Positions 1 through 9,518 of a stretch of DNA of 64,000 nucleotides are shown one piece after another; positions within the stretch are counted from its first letter, which is position 1, and each line of letters starts with the position of its first letter. The DNA lies in assembly GCA_002335605.1 (NCBI GenBank), contig BEDY01000003.1, forward strand, positions 682,001 through 746,000, read 5' to 3'. The DNA comes from Prillingera fragicola (taxonomy: Eukaryota; Basidiomycota; Tremellomycetes; Trichosporonales; Trichosporonaceae). The notes below the pieces were generated by a model. It did not search any database. It saw only the letters and a program-made list of their open reading frames with translations, and was not told the DNA's origin. The translations under genes were made by a program, and so were the position numbers.

Positions 1-524
1 ATGGCGACTTTGGTCTCATCTTTGCCGAGCTCCTTCCTGGAAACTTTGCCAAGCTGCAGCCTCCTGAGGGCCAGGATCTCACCAACGGTCTCGAAGTCAA
101 GGTTCGCCTGGGTAGCGTGTGGAAGGCGAGCTTGACAGAACTATCTGGCGGCCAGCGCTCGCTTATTGCGCTGTCGCTCATCATGTCGCTGCTCCAGTTC
201 AAGCCCGCTCCCATGTACATTCTCGACGAGATTGACGCCGCTCTCGACTTGCAGCACACACAACACATTGGCCAGCTGTTCCGCAACCGCTTCAAGGGCA
301 GCCAGTTTATTGTTGTCTCGCTCAAGGAGGGTCTGTTCACCAACGCCAACGTCCTGTTCAAGGCACGTTTCCGCGACGGCACTTCTATTGTCGAGCGTAC
401 GGCGACACGGTCTGCAACGGCGTACAATGAGGACAAGGAGAACAGCGCCAGCCAGGAGTCGCAGGCAGCAGGGAAGAAGCGCGCAGGAGGTGCACGAGCG
501 CGCGCCCCGCTTCTGACACGATAG
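1..524 (+). CDS. SMC2: SMC2 condensin subunit, C-terminal end (5' truncated by window)
   Basis: This is the C-terminal ATPase lobe of the condensin core subunit SMC2, which pairs with SMC4 to compact mitotic chromosomes. Reading from base 3 the frame is open to the TAG at 522-524. The ABC signature motif LSGGQRSL is followed about 25 residues later by Walker B with its switch acidic residue ([12 protein letters not shown]), then a D-loop/H-loop segment ([11 protein letters not shown]). The order and spacing are those of an SMC head domain, and the FKAR-FRDG-S tail fits SMC2 rather than SMC1, 3 or 4. After the conserved head there are about 40 residues of low-complexity basic tail. The gene begins outside the window, so its N-terminal lobe, coiled coils and hinge cannot be seen. 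Confidence 0.93.
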   Translation, partial: GDFGLIFAELLPGNFAKLQPPEGQDLTNGLEVKVRLGSVWKASLTELSGGQRSLIALSLIMSLLQFKPAPMYILDEIDAALDLQHTQHIGQLFRNRFKGSQFIVVSLKEGLFTNANVLFKARFRDGTSIVERTATRSATAYNEDKENSASQESQAAGKKRAGGARARAPLLTR

Positions 525-646
525 CCTTGGGTGTGTGGTTCTCGGCTCGGGTCTGTAGACTTGTTGTACAATACTCATACGTCTCATGCACTGTCATACA
601 TGCTGGAATGACCTGATCGCATCTATTGGCGCCTGCCTGACCTCGG

Positions 647-1760
647 CTAACCCTTTTTGTTTTGGTCCTTGGAGTACTGTGCGTCAGCTCCCATCCACGT
701 CACGGCACTCACGTCAAAGAACCCCTTGCCAGTCTTACGTCCCAGGCGTCCCTCCTTGACCATCTGGCCCATGAGGGGGACAGGCTTGATGAGCTCCATA
801 GGAATCATCCCGCGGTTGGCATACTCGACCCAGGCCTCGGCGACAGCCTGGGTAATGTCGATACCAGTGTAGTCACTAAGCTCGAACGGTCCCATAGGGT
901 ATCCCGCGCCGTAGCGCATGGCAGTGTCGACGTCCTCGGGTGTGGCGTCGCCGCGCTCCACCATGCGGACGGCTTCGAGCTTGTAAGGGACGAGAAGGCG
1001 GTTGACGATGAATCCGGGCACGTCCTTGGCCTTTACGGCTACGCGGCCCGTCTTCTTGGCCAGGTCGAGGAGGGTGTCGAAGGCCGCGTCAGAGGTCTCC
1101 TTGGTGCGGATGACCTCGACGAGCTTCATGACTGGCACCGCTGGCTGTTAGCTCTGAATGGCAAGGGGAGGCTTACGGTTGAAAAAGTGCATGCCGCCAA
1201 AGTTCTTCTTGCGCGCGTCCGAGCATGTGCTCGCAATGTCGGTGATGAGCAGGCTGCTGGTGTTGGACGCAAAGACAGTGTCCGGGGAGGCAATCTTGTC
1301 GAGGCGGCTGAAAAGGTCTTGCTTGACCTGGAGGTTTTCGACGATGGCCTCGACGATCACGTCCACGTCGCGCACGCCTGCGTCGACGTCGGTCGTTGTC
1401 TCAATGTTGGCGAGGGCGCGCTTTACAAAGCCGTCAATGTCGTCGGGGGACTGTTTCTTGGCGACACGGGGAAGGGACTTGTTGATAATATCCAAGCCTC
1501 GGCTGGGCGTTAGCCTTGGAAGCAAAGGGAAAAGCTTACGCGAGCGCCTTGTCGTTGGTGTCAATGATCGTGACCTTTACACCTCCCTGGGCGGCCGTCT
1601 GCGCGATACCAGAGCCCATCGAACCGGCACCAAAGACTGCGAGACGCTTGACATCCTTGTTGAGCGCTGACGTCGTGGCGAGCCCGCGCGTAACGATGCC
1701 CGCGCGCGACAACGAAGCACGGAGCGAAGCGGCGGCAAGTGAGCGACCAAGACCAAGCAT
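647..1760 (-). CDS. 3-hydroxyacyl-CoA / 3-hydroxybutyryl-CoA dehydrogenase, mitochondrial
   Basis: NAD-dependent oxidation of L-3-hydroxyacyl-CoA to 3-ketoacyl-CoA, the third step of beta-oxidation. Three exons (1760-1540, 1502-1177, 1140-647) give 346 aa. The N-terminus is a Ser/Ala/Arg-rich presequence without acidic residues, typical of mitochondrial import. Then come the Rossmann dinucleotide motif GAGSMGSGIAQ, the catalytic-region motif HFFNPVPVMKLVEV (rebuilt across intron 2), and the C-terminal helical dimerisation domain with GPFEL and KTGKGFFD. Both introns are 37 and 36 nt with GTAAG donors. There is no C-terminal peroxisomal signal. It is transcribed away from an enoyl-CoA isomerase/hydratase gene 315 bp off, which suggests co-regulation by fatty acids. 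Whether it prefers short (butyryl) or medium chains cannot be told from sequence. Confidence 0.93.
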
Positions 1761-2075
1761 TGTAGGTGCGTAGTAGCGGGAGGCAGTCCAATGTCAGAAA
1801 CACATCAAGTAGAAGCGCTCGAGATATGGAACTGCCCACCGAAAGCCGATCGCCCGGTAGTGACCGAGCCGGCGGATATGGCCGATGTCCGATTGAGCCG
1901 AGTGCCGAGTACTACACAATACGTACGAGAGACCTTTCGTGCGAGCGACCGAGCTACATCTTGTCCATTCCTTGTGCATGGTCAAGCCCTCGCTGCACAC
2001 ATTCCTGGACTACCGAACAGCTCCTCCGCACCTCTCAGAATCAGCCCCGCCGAACACCCTGCCTCACCCGCCACC
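1761..2075. promoter_or_regulatory. Shared divergent promoter of two beta-oxidation genes
   Basis: This is the intergenic region between the start codons of the minus-strand 3-hydroxyacyl-CoA dehydrogenase and the plus-strand enoyl-CoA isomerase/hydratase. Its length and the related functions of the flanking genes suggest a bidirectional control region. I see no clear TATA box. The plus-strand start has a good context (CCACC before ATG). Confidence 0.6.
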
Positions 2076-2971
2076 ATGGCCCATCTCGACCCTTTCACGC
2101 CAATGCCTCAGAACTGGGCGGTCACGACACCGCGCCCAGGCGTGTGGGTTTTGAATCTTCAGAACCCGCCAGAGAATCGACTTCTCCGGCAAGTTCTGAT
2201 CGAGCTCGGCGGTCACCTGGACGCGATCGAGGAGGCATGGCGTGCCACAAAGGGCGAGGATGGCAAGATGGGACCGGGAGCCATGATCCTCACGAGCGAT
2301 ACACCAAAGTTCTTCTGTAACGGGTTGGATCCTTCTGGGCTGGGACCTACAAGCACCTTTCCCAGGGGTACGGTGTTGCTGAGAAGACGGGCTGGCTGAC
2401 TGGCAGATGTGTGGGACCCCATGCGTTTCCGCCTCATGACCTTTCCTCTGGTTACGATCGCTGCTGTCCGTGGACACGCGTTTGGTGGAGGAATGATTCT
2501 TGCGCTTACCTGCGACTACCGCCTTGTCTCGACTGGAAAGGGGCTGTGGTGCATGAACGAGGTTGGTTCGCAAGTTCGCCACAGTGCTGAAAACTCCAGG
2601 TCCTAATCGGCATCCCTATTGCCCGTCTCTCACTCATGCTCATGATTAAGCGCATGTCTCCCTACTGGGTGCGCGAGTGCTCGACTGGCAGGCGACTGTC
2701 CCAGAAGGACCTGGTCGACTCTAAAATCGTGGACGAGGTGGTTGACGACCAGGGCCCGGGTAAGGACGGCGCGCTTCTCGCTCGCGCCATTGAGCTTGGT
2801 GAGGAGCTTGGCCCCAAGGCCGCAAGCGGTGTGTGGGGCTGTATGAAGTTCAATCTCGACCAGGACATGCTGGTTCCTCCGCCTGTACTCCCACAGCCTC
2901 CAATGGAGGCCAAGGCATTCCACGACAGGATCGCAAGGGAGAAGCTCGCGGCCGAATTGGCCAAGTTGTGA
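2076..2971 (+). CDS. Enoyl-CoA hydratase/isomerase family protein, probably peroxisomal
   Basis: A crotonase-fold enzyme, most like delta3,delta2-enoyl-CoA isomerases, which move double bonds so that unsaturated fatty acids can enter beta-oxidation. Exons 2076-2367, 2407-2561 and 2600-2971 give 272 aa. The oxyanion-hole regions are visible: FFCNGLD (first backbone NH loop) and AAVRGHAFGGGMILAL (second), followed by the C-terminal helices. The last three residues are AKL, a classical type 1 peroxisomal targeting signal. The two introns are 39 and 38 nt. Start chosen at the first ATG with a good context; an upstream in-frame extension has no family similarity. A monofunctional hydratase is the main alternative, since the isomerase catalytic acid cannot be assigned with certainty. 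Its head-to-head partner is the mitochondrial 3-hydroxyacyl-CoA dehydrogenase. Confidence 0.88.
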
Positions 2972-3166
2972 GGTGTTCCGGTAGCTCGTTACCGCACCGT
3001 CGGGGCCTCTGTGGATACTCTAGATCAAGGCACCAGGTATTAGATAGAGGCGATGCCTGCAAGAAAGACCTGCGACACGCTTTGGGCGACGAGATACGGT
3101 TCTGAATATTGACGAACCGCCATGGGGTGAGGACTGATAAGAGAGCTAGAAATGGGGAAAATATTG

Positions 3167-3268
3167 TCTTCGCTAGTATATCGGTTAGTATAATCGCCTC
3201 TCAAGTGAGAGTGCCCCAGATTACTGGGAAGCGCGCGATAGAGCAGGGTTCGACTCCCTGGCGGAGAA
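3167..3268 (+). tRNA. tRNA-Glu (anticodon CTC) with a 30-nt intron
   Basis: A full cloverleaf can be drawn. The acceptor stem TCTTCGC pairs with GCGGAGA (3261-3267), with discriminator A at 3268. The D arm carries the GG-TT loop. The anticodon stem ATCGC (3193-3197) pairs with GCGAT (3235-3239), and the T arm is CAGGG-TTCGACT-CCCTG. The loop reads C-T-CTC-A with the anticodon at 3200-3202. The two halves of the anticodon stem only pair if about 30 nt (roughly 3204-3233) are removed one base after the anticodon, the canonical eukaryotic tRNA intron position. A T6 tract follows. The mature length is 72 nt. The amino-acid identity rests on the anticodon alone. Confidence 0.8.
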
Positions 3269-3272
3269 TATC

Positions 3273-3278
3273 TTTTTT
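3273..3278 (+). terminator. RNA polymerase III terminator of the tRNA
   Basis: A run of six T residues starts five bases after the tRNA 3' end, the usual Pol III stop. Confidence 0.8.
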
Positions 3279-4475
3279 GGATCTGAGAGAAGATGAATTA
3301 TTATTATTTTTCTTCCTGCGACTACGTCGGAGCGGACGCTGGGCTTACTGTTTGTTGGCTCTCTCCGGCTCTGCAGAAAAGGTCACTCAACTATACATCT
3401 TCTGTTTGCGAGAAGTTGACCAGATAGTGTTAGGATGCTTGGAGCTGCAAGTGGTACAAGCCGGCCACTGTCAATCGATGACTGTAGGAAAGTCCCAGGG
3501 TTAACTCGGACGCGTGATGAGGACTATTCTGTGCTGCTAGATGCTACATATGCTCAATCCTGCTTCCACAGTGAAGTGAAGTCGTCAATGAACTAGCCGC
3601 ATCAATGCGATGGTGCTCGTGCAATGATAAATACACGTTTCGGAGACTACCCTTGACAGAGAGTCTTCAACAGACTTAAGGTGATCGATCGACCACGATG
3701 GGGGCGTGAATGCGATCTGGGGATCCGGTGCCCTCCAGCGGCCGGCGACTGACCATGGACCTCTAAACGGCCTTGGGGTTGGGCTAAATAATTAGCACCG
3801 AAACACCGGGAGAGTAGAGACCCAGATATCTCAAGGCTTGAGCCACACGGCCACAAGGCCACAAGCCACAAGCTACAATAAGCACCATGCGATGACCCTT
3901 CGGAAAAGGATATGCTGAACACACTAAGCTGGAACGCCAACCAGGCCCGCGGCGACAATACCCGTACAAGCTGTCCGCATGGCCCCATCATGGACTGCCT
4001 TGAGGACGACGAAACGCAAGGTGGAAAGATTAGACGTGAAACGCTCCGATAATGACCCTGAAACCCTAACACTGCAACCATGCCACAGAAAATGGGAATC
4101 ATGATCGTCGTCTCGTCTGCTGATCGACACGCATGCTGACACCACTCTCACATGAGCACTCATGTGAACACAGAGTTTGAACAGAGACTGCGCATTCCTC
4201 CTCCCGAGAAGACCTGTCCAACGGCCCCACGGCAGTACTGCAAGAGCGGGGCAGCACTGGGGGCGGGGCGGGTGTGAACACCGCAACGCTGCCCATTGTG
4301 CCTGGCGCCCCCTGGTGACTGACTCTGTGCATCAATTTCAGCGTGGTGTGCTCGTGCCTCGGCAACCCCGGCGACTTTCAGTTAGCTTTGTCGCGGTTGT
4401 CGTCTCGCTCTCTCCCTTCCCTCCCCCCCAAGGCCCATGCAGTGCACAAGAGCGCAGAGCATGTCCTGACGAAAC
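3279..4475. other. Gene-free intergenic region
   Basis: About 1.2 kb with only short, overlapping open frames on both strands, none with sustained GC3 codon use, family motifs or plausible splice structure. I see no RNA gene or repeat in it. Confidence 0.6.
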
Positions 4476-4649
4476 CTACTTGCTCGCTTCGATGCTGCCG
4501 TTGATGCCACAGAGCATACGAATATAGACGAGGCCGAGGCCAAGCACCGTGAACAGGGCAATGTGTATGTGTCCGAAGTGTCTCTCGGGGTCTGTGCGGG
4601 CGTCATGCGCTGCAATGGGGCCAATGGCTTGCAAGAAATGATCAAGCAT
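4476..4649 (-). CDS. Small single-pass membrane protein candidate
   Basis: A 57-aa frame of unknown function. Its second half has strongly GC-ending codons like the neighbouring genes. The predicted protein has an N-terminal charged part (about residues 1-30, including DARTDPERH), one hydrophobic helix of about 18 residues (LFTVLGLGLVYIRMLC) and a short polar tail ending in SIEASK. The frame is open upstream to about 4769, so a longer N-terminus or a 5' exon ending in the CATTGCAG near 4610 is possible. It runs divergently from the surface-protein gene at 4879. I do not recognise a family; the coding call rests on composition and the membrane segment only. Confidence 0.4.
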   Translation of the reverse strand: MLDHFLQAIGPIAAHDARTDPERHFGHIHIALFTVLGLGLVYIRMLCGINGSIEASK

Positions 4650-4878
4650 GCATGCGAGGAGAGGTACACAGGCCACAGCCCCCTTCCTTTGAACCACAGG
4701 AGCCGGAAACTGGGTAGCTGTCGGGGTAGCAAGACCTTGGCTGCAGCTTTGTTGCATCGACCCTTTCACACCAAGCAGCTTTACGGCGACATCTTCTCAC
4801 GCTCTTTTCCTTTTACCTCCTAAACATTGTTCATTGTACCACTGTTGAACATCTATCAACTACACACGCCCATCGACC

Positions 4879-6616
4879 ATGGTCCTGTTCACGATGCCCA
4901 GGAGGGTATTCATCGCTATCGCTGCCATCACATTCCTCAGTGTGGCTCGCGGATCGGACGTCAAAGAGCAAAAGTTCGACTTTCTCCTGCGTGACTCCGA
5001 CAGTTTGCTGAAGTATGCGTCTCCGGACTCGGGGGCCAGCTGGACTGATGCCTGGAACGTGACCTTTGCGGACTCGAACGCCTCCAATGGCACTGACGGT
5101 GTCATTGGTCTCGGCGAGTCTGGCCACAAGTCGAGCAGGCTCGGTGCGACGGTCAGCATCCAGTGGTATGGCTTTGGCATCGAGTTTTTGGGCAAACTGG
5201 ACGTGGGAACTGTGGTACAGTTGTTCGTTGATGGCAAGCCTGCCAAGTACAGCCCCTCCAAAACAAGCATTATCCAAAGGGACGACCTCGACCTAGGCAC
5301 TCACACTGCCACTCTCGTAGTCACGGCCGGATCGGCCACTATTACTGGCGTCAAAGTAACCTACGGCGTTCTCCTCAACAACGCCGATGATGTCACCCAA
5401 GCCATTGACAGCAAGTCCTCTCTCCCATACTACGCCAAAGGCCCCGACGGTGTGGTCTCTATGAACAGCATTGTGTCGCCCAGTGACAGCAGCCTGTGGA
5501 ACCCCAATGACAACATTGGCGGTGGAAGTGAGTGATAAAGTTCAGGTTCCCATTGCTCACACCCCAGGCGGCTCGCCCGGCGCCATGTACCAACGTATCG
5601 GCTCCAACTCTCAGGGAGCAAGTGCAACAATCACTATTCCGGCAGGCAATGTGTTCTTGGCAGTCAACGGCTCCAACGCCTGGGACCACGGCGAGTACAT
5701 CTTCAAGATCAATCCTGCTGTCCCTGGTGGCGAGACGAACAGAACCCTGTCCGGCCTCAACCCGTTCACCGTCTTCCCCTGCACTCTGTATGCCACTCCC
5801 CTCGACCCAACAGTCAGCTACCGCCTGACTGCTACTGTCGGCAAGGCAGGACCGGTTGAAAAGTGGTTTGACCTCAACTCTGTTACCCTCTATCCGGCGC
5901 TCCAGGGCTCGGGCTCCGGTTCCAAGAAGGGCGCTCCTATCGGCGCCATTGTTGGAGGAGTCATTGGTGGTGTTGTCGTACTTGGTTTGGCTGCCTTCCT
6001 TATTTGGTGGTTTGTCATCCGCCCCAAGAAGACCAAGCACCAGCGCCCTCCGAAGGTTCGTCGCGAGGAGGACGAGGACTGGCAGATTGACAACGAGGCC
6101 GCCGCTGTTACTCCTCTTCCTCATGTTGGTACTCCCACTGGTGACTACAGTCACCAGATGATGACGCGCGGCCCCGAAGGCACCCCCATGAGCTACCGCG
6201 AGGGCAGCACACCGCTGCTTCCTCACTCGAAGATGAGCCGCGAGAACCAATACATGGCGTCCCACGGCTCGAGCTCATCGGGTGACTACCTCAGCCAGGG
6301 CTACCCCTATGACAGCACTTCTGTTGGCGACACGTCAGAGTACGGCACTGTTACGAGCCAAGAATCGCGCCAGCAGCAGTCTCAACGCTCGCGTAACGAG
6401 AAGAGCCGACACCTCCACCGCCCCATGGTTGAGGACGAGATCGAGCAGGAGACCGATGGTGGTTCCTTGAGGCCTGTTGGCCCCAAGAAGACTCTTGTTC
6501 CTCCAGTCTACGGCTCGTGGGCCCCTGAACCCGAGGACGACGACAACGACGTCTCTCCTGCTGCCCCCGGTGGCTCTGCCGTCCCCGCAGCAGGTGGTTC
6601 CAGCCACGCCGTGTAA
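4879..6616 (+). CDS. Type I transmembrane surface protein (mid2/Axl2-like architecture, family unknown)
   Basis: A 565-aa protein from two exons (4879-5527, 5568-6616; 40-nt intron). Residues 1-25 form a signal peptide ending near ARG-S. The extracellular part (about 25-350) is Ser/Thr/Asn-rich with several N-x-S/T sites and looks like two beta-sandwich repeats, each ending in a Val/Thr-rich strand. A single transmembrane helix rich in Gly/Val follows a GSGSKKGAPIGAIVGG linker. It is followed by a basic stop-transfer (RPKKTKHQR) and a long acidic, Ser-rich cytoplasmic tail with Pro-rich ends. This layout is common in fungal plasma-membrane sensors and adhesion-like proteins. No catalytic motif is visible, so function is not assigned. 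A second in-frame ATG lies five codons in (4894). Confidence 0.85.
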
Positions 6617-7288
6617 ATTCAGTCCATGAAGCGAGGCCACGTGGATCTCTGGACAGGTTGTTAGCTGTAGTATACAATTCAGTAAAGTTCAATAGTTGAA
6701 CTGGTCCCTAAACAAGGACTACATGTATCGTAGTGGGGACTGGTTACCATGCAGTTTGTGCAGTGCACGAAGGTGGCATGTGGCTTTGAGAGTAGGTGGC
6801 GTTTGCGGGGCCACGGCTGATCCCTGTTACGATAAAGCAGTCGCTCCACCAGGATCGTTGCGTCAGCTCAGCCAGGATCGTTTCGTCAGCTCAGCCCAAG
6901 CTCATCCTGGCTCTTAACTACAGCTTGCCCAACACCTTCATGGCACTGTTCATGCAGTGCGTCCACAGTTGCCACAATCGCTAAGAACTGCCTACTGCAC
7001 AAGGGGGCGCGCTTGCCTGTGCCATGATTGCTTTTCAAACCAATCTGCTTCCGTCTTCCCCCCTGGTGTCGCTGCAGTCCCGTGACCCGTGCCGCGACGC
7101 GGGCGATCATTTCCATCTTTGGCCATTTTGCTCTTCTTCTTCTTCTTCTTGGTGTTGCTTCTCCGCTTTCGCTCTCAACCACACCCTGTTGGCCACTCTA
7201 TGGCCACGAGGTAGCTCTCACTACCTCCCTCCTTGTCGCCTCAGGCTCCCTTTCTCACGGCTCTAGACTGCTCGGCTCACACCAGAAC
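6617..7288. other. Intergenic region with a (CTT)6 tract
   Basis: The 670 bp between the surface protein and the transporter hold no convincing coding frame. A pyrimidine-rich stretch including (CTT)6 at 7133-7150 precedes the transporter start and probably belongs to its promoter or 5' leader. Confidence 0.55.
7133..7150 (+). repeat. (CTT)6 microsatellite
   Basis: Six perfect CTT units in the pyrimidine-rich upstream region of the transporter gene. Confidence 0.9.
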
Positions 7289-8662
7289 ATGCCCTTTGGC
7301 TCGTCAAGCAGCACGCGCGTGCTGCCCGTGCATGCCCCGGCAGCGGCAACTATCGTCCCAGGCGTGCGCACAAGGACGTTTCTCGGACCATTCATCATAC
7401 TTCTCGGCGTCGTCGTCGCCTCCGGATCGCAGACAGAGCTCGCATCCTACCTCGCCGGCGAGCTCAAGTATGGCAAGAGCTACTTTTCGTTTTACGTCAC
7501 CCACAGCTTCTTTTCGTTTGTCTTCCCCATACACGTCGCATGCCTCGTGCTCTTCCCAACACCGCGTGGAGCGGCTGCGCGGACCAAGCAGCTGCTTCGC
7601 GGCCTGCGTGCTGTTCTCGCCGATCAGCTCGGCTGCACAGCGCGCTGGCGCGTGCTCTTCCGCCCGCTGTGCCGCAAGATCATCCCGCTCACGGTCCTCA
7701 TCACCTTTCCCGCCGTGTGCTGGTATGTGGCAATGGTGTTCAGCCCCGCCATGGACATTACGGCGCTGTACGCCACCTCGGCGTTCCACGCCTACTTTTT
7801 CTCGCTCCTGCTTCTCGGAACGGTCCTCACGCGGACGACGATCCTCGCGATCGCCGTCGCGTTTGCTGGCGTCATTGTGCTCACCCTCGACGGCGTGTCC
7901 CCTACCGAGATGGGTGCTGGGCGTCTTCTTGGCGACGTCATCATGAGTCTCGGCGCAGCTGGTCTTGGTCTCTACGAGGTCGTGTACAAGATGATGCTTC
8001 CAGAGTCGCAAGGCGGCGCGGCAGGCCAACCGACTACCCCGCGCTCGCGCTCGCACACCCCCTTGCCTGAGCACGACTCTGACCGTAGCGCGGCGGGCGA
8101 CGACGACGACGACGAGGATGCTGTTCCGCTCGGCAGCGCTGTTGTGGCGTCGTCCATTACCCCGCTCCTTCCTAAATCCCCCTCGCAGCCTGGCTCGCCC
8201 GGGACGTCGACCCCGCCGCGTCACGTCATACCCCTGCCATCACCACTGGCTCCTCGCCTCTCCCACTCTCACCACGCTCATCTCCCACCTCTCCCCACCG
8301 CATTCCATGCCAACTTTCTCACCTCTGCTATCGGCGTGTGCACATTGGTGCTGTTCTGGATTCCCCTCCCGTTCCTCCACTGGACGCGGTGGGAGCCCTT
8401 CGAGTGGCCCTCGGACGGTCACACAGCCCTAGTCCTCGCAGGATGCGCGTCGCTGGGCTCGATCTACAACTCGGGTCTCATGATCCTTATCGGCGTCTGG
8501 GGACCCACTACCTCGTCGGTCGCGAACCTGCTCACCATTGGCTTCGTCGCCGTCGTCGACGCGTTGTGGATCGGCCGAGTCCCGTCCTTCCAGACCATGG
8601 CTGGCGCGGGCATGATCTGTGCAGGATTCGCAGCACTCCTGTGGGAGGGCGAGGAGGCCTAG
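7289..8662 (+). CDS. Drug/metabolite transporter (DMT/EamA-like) family membrane protein
   Basis: A 457-aa intronless gene encoding a polytopic membrane protein of about ten helices. The first half (residues about 25-240) contains helices such as FLGPFIILLGVVVASG and an ELKYGKSYFSFYVTHSF segment with paired aromatics, as in SLC35-type carriers. The second half has the EamA-like GVWGPTTSSVANLLTIGF and a final Gly/Ala helix. A hydrophilic, Pro/Ser/Asp-rich loop of about 105 residues separates the halves and includes an acidic run (DDDDDED), probably cytosolic. The substrate cannot be deduced. The start at 7289 was chosen because the frame upstream is composed of pyrimidine-rich leader without family-like residues, and initiation further up would need a non-ATG codon. 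Confidence 0.82.
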   Translation: MPFGSSSSTRVLPVHAPAAATIVPGVRTRTFLGPFIILLGVVVASGSQTELASYLAGELKYGKSYFSFYVTHSFFSFVFPIHVACLVLFPTPRGAAARTKQLLRGLRAVLADQLGCTARWRVLFRPLCRKIIPLTVLITFPAVCWYVAMVFSPAMDITALYATSAFHAYFFSLLLLGTVLTRTTILAIAVAFAGVIVLTLDGVSPTEMGAGRLLGDVIMSLGAAGLGLYEVVYKMMLPESQGGAAGQPTTPRSRSHTPLPEHDSDRSAAGDDDDDEDAVPLGSAVVASSITPLLPKSPSQPGSPGTSTPPRHVIPLPSPLAPRLSHSHHAHLPPLPTAFHANFLTSAIGVCTLVLFWIPLPFLHWTRWEPFEWPSDGHTALVLAGCASLGSIYNSGLMILIGVWGPTTSSVANLLTIGFVAVVDALWIGRVPSFQTMAGAGMICAGFAALLWEGEEA

Positions 8663-9518
8663 CTCCGCACCTAGAGACAAGAGGAGAGAGAAGGAGAGAG
8701 GAGGAGAGAAGGAGAGGAGAGCATGACCCCAGTTACCAACCTCCAGCACCGCACCGCATTTGCACCCATCCACCTTGACCGCACCTGCCATTCCAAACCC
8801 ATTATAGCAAGCTTCGTGTGTACAGTACCTAGACGCCTAGAGCGATGTCATCCTGTATCCTGCCACTCTGCCACTTGCATGCATGCAGCTCCGTACTCTG
8901 CGGACGCGGACGGTTTGGCGCGGGCAAATCAAGCTCGACACCGTCGCAGGTGACTCACAGCCGCACTCCGCCTAATCCGGAATCGGCCCCTGGTTCCTGC
9001 GGGCGGGCGGGCAACAGCATACCATGGCCGCTATCAGTTCCCAATCTCCACAATCTCGTCTCTGCGGTCTTGTTTAAACATGCATACGTAATTCTGGCTT
9101 TCACATGCGGTGCGAGTTCTATCTGGTGAGGCGAGTCTGCTGGCCTCTTGTGGACACGGAGGGGAACTGGGGAGGGGGTAACAACGGGTTGATTGGGATG
9201 GGTGGGGGTAGCGAGAGTCGCATGCGCTGGCGCACTCGCTCACGATTCTGTACCACTGCCTGGGCAGCGAGCTTGACGAGGAGGCAGAGACGCTAGCTCG
9301 TGGCAATCGATGGAGTAACGTTGACACTCGTTCGAGCCGCTGGTGGCAGATGAAATGGAGGAGGGGTGTAGGCGGTTCGTCATGAACTTGAAGGCGTGCA
9401 CTGTACTTTTTGGCTTGCGTGATGATCTAGGAGTGGCTCCGTGGCCGACCTTACGAGGAGGCAGCCGACGTGCGTGGGATTAGGGTGAGGGCGGAAGCGA
9501 GGAGACGGTCGCGCCGAG
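8663..9518. other. Convergent intergenic region with a GA-rich tract
   Basis: This 850-bp region lies between the 3' ends of two converging genes. It starts with a purine-only stretch (GA-rich, 8673-8722), which would be transcribed as the transporter 3' UTR. I see no gene, RNA or palindrome beyond that. Confidence 0.55.

Noticed and set aside
4099..4365. Minus-strand frame with CSHECSC
   Set aside because: The Cys spacing does not match the family core, and the rest of the frame is random-looking in a gene-free region.
7028..7288. N-terminal extension of the DMT transporter
   Set aside because: It would need a non-ATG start and is translated CTT repeat and leader. The ATG at 7289 fits the family start.
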